DNA of 35,730 nucleotides. Origin: Halobellus clavatus. Lineage in GTDB: Archaea > Halobacteriota > Halobacteria > Halobacteriales > Haloferacaceae. The position numbers and the translations under genes are program-made. The notes below the pieces were generated by a model, which saw only the letters and a program-made list of their open reading frames with translations, had not been told where the DNA came from and did not search any database. Shown here in pieces: positions 30,695-35,730 of the stretch (its first letter is position 1; every line of letters begins with the position of its first letter). The DNA lies in assembly GCF_900107195.1 (NCBI RefSeq), contig NZ_FNPB01000021.1, positions 1 through 35,730 of the forward strand, read 5' to 3'.

Positions 30695-33259
30695 ATGCGT
30701 CTCGATTACCAACGGTTCGTCGACTGGGCGGACGACAACATCGTCAACCGTCCGAAGAAAGTGATGCTGGTGTTCCTGCTGGTCACGCTCGCCTTCGCGG
30801 GCGGACTGGGGGGAGTCTCGACCGAGTCCGGGACCCAGCAGTTCGCCGAGGACGTGCCAGCGGCCGACGCGAGCGAACGGATCGAGAACGAGTTCCTCTC
30901 CGTCTTCGGGGAGGACCCGGGTAGCACGCAGCTCGTCCAGCGCGAGCAGAACGTGCTCTCGAAGCGGTCGATGCTCTCGATGCTCAGAGCCCAGGAGGCG
31001 CTCGAGGATCGGAGCGATATGTACGTCTCCAGTACGTCCTCGGCCGCAGGGACGGTCGCACGAACGATTGATCCCTCGGCGACGACGCTGGAGGAGCAGA
31101 TCATCGCGCTGGAGGGCGCGACCCAGGGCGAAATCCGCCGAGCCGTACAGGAAAACGCCGACAATCCCGGCTTCACCGGCACGCTGAGTAACGACTTCAA
31201 CCGCGGGTCGGCGTCGGCATCGGCGACGATCGGGGTCGTTACCCACGACCTCCCGCAGGGGGCTGGCGGTGGCACCGCCGGCCAGTCGGGAGACAGTCCG
31301 CTGACGTCTATTCAGAACAATGCGCAGCGAATCATCGACACGGAACTGGATACCGACATCACGGTCTTCGGGAGCGGCATCATCGCCGACGAGTTCGGGA
31401 CCGTCATCACGGATTCGCTGTTGATAGTTACCCCCGCCGCGGTGATTCTCATCGTGGGCTTTCTGATCGTGGCCTACCGCGACCTCTTAGATCTCATCTT
31501 GGGGATCATCTCGCTGCTGATGGCGGTGATCTGGACGTTCGGGTTCCTGGGACTGGCGGGCATCCCGTTCAATCAGATTATGATCTCGGTCCCGCCGCTG
31601 TTGCTCGCGGTTGGGATCGACTTCGGCATCCACGCCATCAATCGGTATCGCGAGGATCGCGCGACCGGTCTCGACGTCGATTCGGCGATGACTGTCGCGA
31701 CCGATCAGTTGCTCGTCGCGTTCTTCATCGTCACGGGGACCACCGTCATCGGGTTCCTCTCGAATCTCACCTCCAGCCTGCCGCCGATCCGCGACTTCGG
31801 GATCGTCGCAGGTGTCGGGATTATGTTCACCTTCTTCATCTTCGGAATCTTCCTCCCGGCGGCGAAGGTGTGGCTCGACCGCAACCGCGAGGGGTGGCCG
31901 ATCCCGACGTTCAGCCAGCAGCCGCTCGGCAAGGAGGGATCAACCCTCGGCGAGGTACTCGCAGTCGGCGTCTTCGCCGCGCGGAAGGTTCCAGTGGTCG
32001 TGTTGATTCTCGCCTTGGTGTTCAGCGCGGGGGCCGCCGGGTACGCGACCGGAGTCGACACGTCGTTCTCACAGGAGGACTTCCTCCCACCGGAGGAGGT
32101 CTCGCCGTTCCTGAAGTCGCTCCCCGAACCGTTTGCACCCAGTGACTACGGCGTCGTCGGGACGCTGAACTTCCTCGAAGACAAGTTCACCACCTCACAG
32201 GGGGGGTCAGTCACCATATACGTTGAGGGGCGGATGGAGAACGATGCCGCCCTCGAGCGAATCTACCGGGCGGGAGAAGATCCACCCGAGGAGTTCGTCG
32301 ACGCCGGTAATAGACGCGCCGAATCGACGAGTATCGTCACGATCATCCAGGATTACGCCGATAGAGATCCGGAGTTCGCCGCGCTGGTCGAGCGGAACGA
32401 TCAAAACGACAACGGCGTCCCCGACGACAACCTCCCGACGATCTATCGGGAACTCGAACGATCGCCGGTCGGCGATCGGGCGTCGGAGTACCTCTCCGAC
32501 GACCATCGGAGCGCCCGGATCGTCTACTCCGTGACCGCCGATGCCTCGGACAAGGAGGCGACAGCGGCGGCTCGGGACGTAGCGGGCGAGTTCCGGTCGG
32601 ACGCGACGGCCACTGGCAACACCGTCGTCTTCCAACAGGTGTCTGATCTGATCTTCGAGTCGGCGATCACGAGTCTCGCGCTCGCGCTCGGAGCGACGGT
32701 GCTGTTCCTCCTGTTCATCTACTGGGTCCTCGAAGGCCTGCCCTCGCTGGGCTTCGCGAACCTCGTGCCGATCGTGGTCGCCGTTTCCGCCGTCGCGGGG
32801 ACGATGCGAGTCCTCGGCATTTCGTTCAACGCGTTCACGGCGACGATCCTCTCGCTGACGATCGGTCTGGGGATCGACTACTCGGTCCACATCGTCCATC
32901 GGTTCATCGACGAGCGGCGCGAGAACCCGCTCTTCGAGGCACTCAAACGAACCGTCATCGGAACGGGCGGGGCGCTGTTGGGAAGTATGGCGACGACCGC
33001 GTTCGGGATCGGCGTTCTCGTCTTGGCGGTGCTGTCGGTCCTCGGGCAGTTCGGGCTGCTGACGGCGATCTCGATCATCTACTCGTTCCTCGCCTCACTG
33101 CTCGTGCTTCCCTCGACGCTCGTCATCTGGGACTGGTTCGTCAACGACGATCCCGACGTGGCGATGGGACATCCCGGCGAGGAGGGGACGGGAACCGTCG
33201 AGTCAGACGACCCACTGGGGCCGAGCCCCGAAACCGACCTTGAGGGAGGGTCGGCGTGA
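30695..33259 (+). CDS. RND/MMPL superfamily transporter
   Basis: This 854-residue membrane protein is built as two similar halves. Each half has one helix (first at VMLVFLLVTLAFAGG), a large external domain and a block of about five helices. The two blocks start near residues 239 and 655. The equivalent motifs AVGIDFGIHAINRY (Asp309) and GLGIDYSVHIVHRF (Asp728) lie in the helix that carries the proton-relay Asp in MMPL/HAE-type pumps. The sequence resembles the archaeal SSD/MMPL group rather than AcrB. Likely cargo is lipid-like or hydrophobic, but this is not visible from sequence. The gene lies between the COG1361 gene (3-base gap) and a TrmB regulator gene (4-base overlap), so the three are one operon. 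Confidence 0.9.
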   Translation: MRLDYQRFVDWADDNIVNRPKKVMLVFLLVTLAFAGGLGGVSTESGTQQFAEDVPAADASERIENEFLSVFGEDPGSTQLVQREQNVLSKRSMLSMLRAQEALEDRSDMYVSSTSSAAGTVARTIDPSATTLEEQIIALEGATQGEIRRAVQENADNPGFTGTLSNDFNRGSASASATIGVVTHDLPQGAGGGTAGQSGDSPLTSIQNNAQRIIDTELDTDITVFGSGIIADEFGTVITDSLLIVTPAAVILIVGFLIVAYRDLLDLILGIISLLMAVIWTFGFLGLAGIPFNQIMISVPPLLLAVGIDFGIHAINRYREDRATGLDVDSAMTVATDQLLVAFFIVTGTTVIGFLSNLTSSLPPIRDFGIVAGVGIMFTFFIFGIFLPAAKVWLDRNREGWPIPTFSQQPLGKEGSTLGEVLAVGVFAARKVPVVVLILALVFSAGAAGYATGVDTSFSQEDFLPPEEVSPFLKSLPEPFAPSDYGVVGTLNFLEDKFTTSQGGSVTIYVEGRMENDAALERIYRAGEDPPEEFVDAGNRRAESTSIVTIIQDYADRDPEFAALVERNDQNDNGVPDDNLPTIYRELERSPVGDRASEYLSDDHRSARIVYSVTADASDKEATAAARDVAGEFRSDATATGNTVVFQQVSDLIFESAITSLALALGATVLFLLFIYWVLEGLPSLGFANLVPIVVAVSAVAGTMRVLGISFNAFTATILSLTIGLGIDYSVHIVHRFIDERRENPLFEALKRTVIGTGGALLGSMATTAFGIGVLVLAVLSVLGQFGLLTAISIIYSFLASLLVLPSTLVIWDWFVNDDPDVAMGHPGEEGTGTVESDDPLGPSPETDLEGGSA

Positions 33260-34071
33260 GTCCCGATGCGGGGTCGGGGAGCGAGCGAGACCCCGACACG
33301 GAGATCTCAGAGCACGAGACGGTCTCCTCGCTGGAGCATCTCGGTCTGGGGAACTACGCCGCCCGGGTGTTCATCGCACTCCAGCGGCTCGGCGTCGGGA
33401 CGGCCAAGCAGATCCACGACGAGACTGACGTGCCGCGGTCGCAGGTGTACGGGGCGGCCGACGAACTGGTCGACATCGGACTGGTCGAGCTCCAGCAGTC
33501 GACGCCGAAGCGGTACCGACCGGTGAGCCTCGACACCGCGCGGCGACAACTCGCAGAGCGGATGCAACGGGAGGCCGATCGCGCCTTCGCTTTCCTCGAG
33601 GCGCAGCGGGAGTCGCGGATCGAGAGCGAAACGCGCGACGACGTCTGGACCATCCACGGACGCGAGCCCGTCCACAACCGCGTCGTCGAACTCGCGAGAC
33701 AGGCGGTGGACTCCGTCTTCTTCGCGGCCCCGGGACCGGCGTTCGTCCCGTCTGACCTCCCGGAGACGCTCCGATCCCGCGCCGAAGCCGATGTCTCGGT
33801 GCGGGTCCTCAGCGAGGCCCCCGACGTCAGAGCCTTGTTTGCAGATATCGACGGCGTCGCGGTCGCGGAGGCGGTCGACCCACCGATGGACCACCCGGGA
33901 CGGGTGCTCATCGTCGACGACCGCGTCGTGTTGCTCTCGGCGACGCCACCGGGCGACGGCGCAGACGAGACCGCGATCTGGGCCGCCGACACGGCGATGG
34001 CAGAGATCCTCGCGCGCGTCATCGAAGACAGTATCGAGACGCTTCTCAACGGATCGTTCGGTGAGGACTGA
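33256..34071 (+). CDS. TrmB family transcriptional regulator
   Basis: This 271-residue regulator has an N-terminal winged helix (LGLGNYAARVFIALQRLGVG, then DVPRSQVYGAADELVDIGLVEL) followed by RYRPVS and a coiled linker (RRQLAERMQREADRAFAFLEAQ). A C-terminal TrmB effector-type domain begins near residue 130 (VWTIHGREPVHNRVVELARQ) and includes the strand RVLIVDDRVVLLS. TrmB proteins in archaea control sugar metabolism or, in this sub-branch, nearby transport genes. The GTG start overlaps the RND stop (GTGA), so regulator and pump are made together. This is the setup expected for local feedback. The effector molecule is not known. Confidence 0.9.
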   Translation: MSPDAGSGSERDPDTEISEHETVSSLEHLGLGNYAARVFIALQRLGVGTAKQIHDETDVPRSQVYGAADELVDIGLVELQQSTPKRYRPVSLDTARRQLAERMQREADRAFAFLEAQRESRIESETRDDVWTIHGREPVHNRVVELARQAVDSVFFAAPGPAFVPSDLPETLRSRAEADVSVRVLSEAPDVRALFADIDGVAVAEAVDPPMDHPGRVLIVDDRVVLLSATPPGDGADETAIWAADTAMAEILARVIEDSIETLLNGSFGED

Positions 34072-34089
34072 CTCTCGGGCTCTCCTCCG

Positions 34090-34383
34090 CTACTGGTCCT
34101 CGTACCACTTGACGCGGAAGCCGGACTCGCCGTCCGGTTCCTCGTACTCGACGTGTACCTCCTCGACCGATGCCGCGGGGCTCCCCGTGTGGCACCATTC
34201 GATCAGTTCCTCCACGGCCGATTCAGGGCCCTCGAAGACGGCTTCGACCCGCTCGTCGTCGAGGTTCCTGACCCAGCCGTCGACGTCGCGATCCCGCGCT
34301 GCGTCGCGAGTCGACGCGCGGTAGTAGACTCCCTGGACGGTCCCGCTGACGAACACGTGTGCGCGTACTCGGTCGTCGGTCAT
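34090..34383 (-). CDS. acyP: acylphosphatase
   Basis: This 97-residue cytosolic enzyme cleaves acyl phosphates such as acetyl phosphate or carbamoyl phosphate. Its signature is complete: VSGTVQGVYYRASTRDAA with the active Arg22, and GWVRNLDDERVEAVFEG with the active Asn40. The C terminus FRVKWYEDQ follows the usual closing strand. The ATG at 34383 (MTDDRVRAHV) is chosen because a longer open frame to 34596 adds Arg-rich residues with no family match. It converges on the TrmB gene with only 18 bases between the stops. The space from 34384 to 34617 holds its promoter (GCTCTTTCTG about 25-30 bases upstream) and no gene I can support. Confidence 0.93.
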   Translation of the reverse strand: MTDDRVRAHVFVSGTVQGVYYRASTRDAARDRDVDGWVRNLDDERVEAVFEGPESAVEELIEWCHTGSPAASVEEVHVEYEEPDGESGFRVKWYEDQ

Positions 34384-34617
34384 CTCGCGTGTTCGTTGGA
34401 CGGCCCACAGAAAGAGCGTACCGTTCGTCCGACCGGATCGGCGGTGGGCCAACCCTCGCTCGAAGCACTGACGGCGTGGCTGAGCGGGAGCGGATCGAGA
34501 GGCGGCGCGCCAAATGACCCACTCTCGCGCCGGAGTCACGAGACGGCGCCTTCCGGAGCGGTCGGTCGGAAAAATCGGAACGACGCCGTGGAGCACCCGA
34601 CTACCGATCCGTCTCGG

Positions 34618-35193
34618 TCAGCCGAGCAAGTACTTGAGCCACGGATTACTCTGGACGATCGACGTGTCTTCGAGATACTCGTCGACACCGACGACGCGGC
34701 CCGCACCGATCGCACCGAGACCGAACAGCAGTGCCGCGTAGACGATGTGGTCGTCGACGACCCACCCGTGGGCGAGCGGGAGTCCCGCTAGCAGGCCGCC
34801 CTGGAGGGCTGCCAGCCAGTAGAACAGCATCATCACCGCGCCCCAGAACGCGTTCCAGCGGACGAGCGCGCCGAGGATGAGCCCGAGCCCGGTCAGCGTC
34901 AGCCCCCACATATTGAGGACGTCGATGAGGGGGTTTCCAGCCATCCCGATGAACAGTTCGCGTGCGGGATTCGACTGCGGAATCGCGTTGGCGAGATAGC
35001 CCGCGGCCGTCCAGTTGTTCTCCGGGTTCGCGTCGAGGTAGGTGATGAGCTTCGTGACTCCACCTTGGAACAGCGTCCACCCCATCACGACGCGGAGGAC
35101 GAGGATCGCATAACCGATCCAGTGCTCTGAGTACTCGAAGTTCGTCGTGCGACCCAGGATTTCGGCGTCCAGTTTGCGTGTACTTGATGACAT
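34618..35193 (-). CDS. DoxX/DoxD-like membrane protein
   Basis: This integral membrane protein of 191 residues has about four helices: near 26-46 (IGYAILVLRVVMGWTLFQGG), 90-110 (VLNMWGLTLTGLGLILGALV), 113-135 (AFWGAVMMLFYWLAALQGG) and 148-168 (IVYAALLFGLGAIGAG). GWTLFQGGVTKL and WNAFWGAVMM place it with the DoxX/TQO small-subunit-like group, which in some archaea works with a thiosulfate:quinone oxidoreductase. No such partner is present here. A box CATATACC about 25 bases before the ATG and GAGGGAG close to it fit this start. It is larger than the other DoxX protein of this window (147 residues), with an external segment ANPENNWTAAGYLANAI. Confidence 0.88.
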   Translation of the reverse strand: MSSSTRKLDAEILGRTTNFEYSEHWIGYAILVLRVVMGWTLFQGGVTKLITYLDANPENNWTAAGYLANAIPQSNPARELFIGMAGNPLIDVLNMWGLTLTGLGLILGALVRWNAFWGAVMMLFYWLAALQGGLLAGLPLAHGWVVDDHIVYAALLFGLGAIGAGRVVGVDEYLEDTSIVQSNPWLKYLLG

Positions 35194-35331
35194 AATGTCT
35201 CCCTCTACAGTCTGAGGTATATGACCAGATTGTATATAATTACGGATGGGTCTCAGCGACTAAGAACCGCTACCCGTCTATCCTACGGTGTATAAAGTCT
35301 CCCGATTTGCGATCAGTTCTCGTAAATGTAA

Positions 35332-35356
35332 TGTATAGTAACTACAATACTATACA
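35332..35356. repeat. perfect inverted repeat TGTATAGT-N9-ACTATACA beside the insertion sequence
   Basis: Eight-base arms lie in an AT-rich stretch about 35 bases outside the presumed left end of the IS element and 140 bases upstream of the DoxX gene. It may be a terminator, an operator for the gene beyond or the target hairpin of the IS insertion. Bases 35241-35388 otherwise hold no gene. Confidence 0.45.
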
Positions 35357-35387
35357 ATAGTTTTGCGCAGACCGACGCCCGCACAGA

Positions 35388-35730
35388 GAGTCGTGTTTAG
35401 TTAAGGATGAAGAGTGAGGCGGAGTGATTTCTTGGTGATCTATGCCAGAAATCGCCCGCCTCACCGGATGTACAGACTGGATTGATTTGGATTTTGTGGA
35501 GCGTCAGCGGACACCCGAGCGTGCGATGAAGCTCGGTATTCAGTTGCAGTTAGCGGGGCTGTCGCTCCGGAATACCGTCCCGGTTCTCGAAGAGTGGGGT
35601 GTCGAGCGCTCGCCGAAAGCGATCCACGATTGGGTGCAGAAAGCCGATCTACAGCCCACAGAGGGTCGAAGCCCGAATCACGTTGCTCTTGACGAGACTG
35701 TGATTCGAATCGATGATCAGCAATTCTGGC
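35388..35730 (+). mobile_element. left part of an IS6-family insertion sequence, cut by the window end
   Basis: The element is recognised by its transposase (next entry). The sequence GTCGTGTTTAGTTAAG just before the gene looks like the terminal inverted repeat of haloarchaeal IS6 elements. This places the left end near 35388-35392, but the exact base cannot be fixed without the right end. The target duplication cannot be seen. Base composition changes from AT-rich flank to ordinary coding at this point. Confidence 0.7.
35442..35730 (+). CDS. IS6-family transposase, N-terminal part
   Basis: This is the first 96 codons of a DDE transposase, running off the window end. It begins MPEIARLTGCTDWIDLDF, continues with RTPERAMKLGIQLQLAGLSL and the helix-turn-helix-like part VLEEWGVERSPKAIHDWVQKAD. 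It reaches the first acidic active residue in HVALDETVI, followed by RIDDQQFW. This order is that of haloarchaeal IS6 transposases such as the ISH14/ISH15/ISH29 group. Full-length members have about 200-230 residues, so roughly half the gene is visible. No stop or frameshift occurs in the visible part, so the copy may be active. Confidence 0.88.
   Translation, partial: MPEIARLTGCTDWIDLDFVERQRTPERAMKLGIQLQLAGLSLRNTVPVLEEWGVERSPKAIHDWVQKADLQPTEGRSPNHVALDETVIRIDDQQFW

Overview
The window looks like a stretch of chromosome from a halophilic archaeon (class Halobacteria). The DNA is GC-rich and the predicted proteins are strongly acidic. Many genes have TATA-like boxes 25-30 bases before the start codon, so transcripts are probably leaderless or nearly so. 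Exported proteins carry Tat lipoprotein signals, and several families are typical of haloarchaea: HTR-like PAS kinases, TrmB regulators, COG1361/RND operons, archaeal phosphomevalonate decarboxylase and IS6-type ISH transposases. Genus cannot be decided from what is visible.

Layout. 1-360: the end of an rRNA locus, with a 5S rRNA and a strong hairpin terminator. 535-8720: mostly housekeeping and signalling genes. These are a secreted repeat protein, two small haloarchaeal unknowns, a YchF-type GTPase, a cyclodeaminase-like protein, a PAS histidine kinase whose receiver has Glu at the phospho-acceptor position, a Tat lipoprotein and a universal stress protein. 9281-24327: an accessory catabolic island. 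It holds an ABC importer of the nitrate/sulfonate/taurine type (ATPase and two permeases), a 30-codon ORF coupled to an amidohydrolase_2 protein and a Rieske protein, an unusual lactate/malate dehydrogenase homologue, a Tat-lipoprotein binding protein, a second stress protein, a complete 2-oxoacid dehydrogenase complex (E1alpha, E1beta, E2, E3), a D-2-hydroxyacid dehydrogenase, an IclR regulator and a DUF3237 protein. 24638-28859: an NDH-2-like dehydrogenase, a coiled-coil unknown followed by a 4 x 25-bp tandem repeat, a DUF1810 protein, phosphomevalonate decarboxylase and a DoxX protein. 29147-34071: a tight COG1361-RND-TrmB operon. 34090-35730: acylphosphatase, another DoxX protein and the left part of an IS6-family insertion sequence cut by the window end.

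How the genes may work together. The island reads as an uptake-and-oxidation unit. The importer would bring in an organic anion, the amidohydrolase/Rieske pair would act on it, hydroxyacid dehydrogenases of two unrelated folds would give 2-oxoacids, and the 2-oxoacid dehydrogenase complex would turn these into acyl-CoA. IclR would be the local regulator; its own promoter carries a paired repeat around the TATA box. The substrate is not visible from sequence. This pathway is an inference from gene content. The COG1361-RND-TrmB operon looks like a self-regulated envelope or export system.
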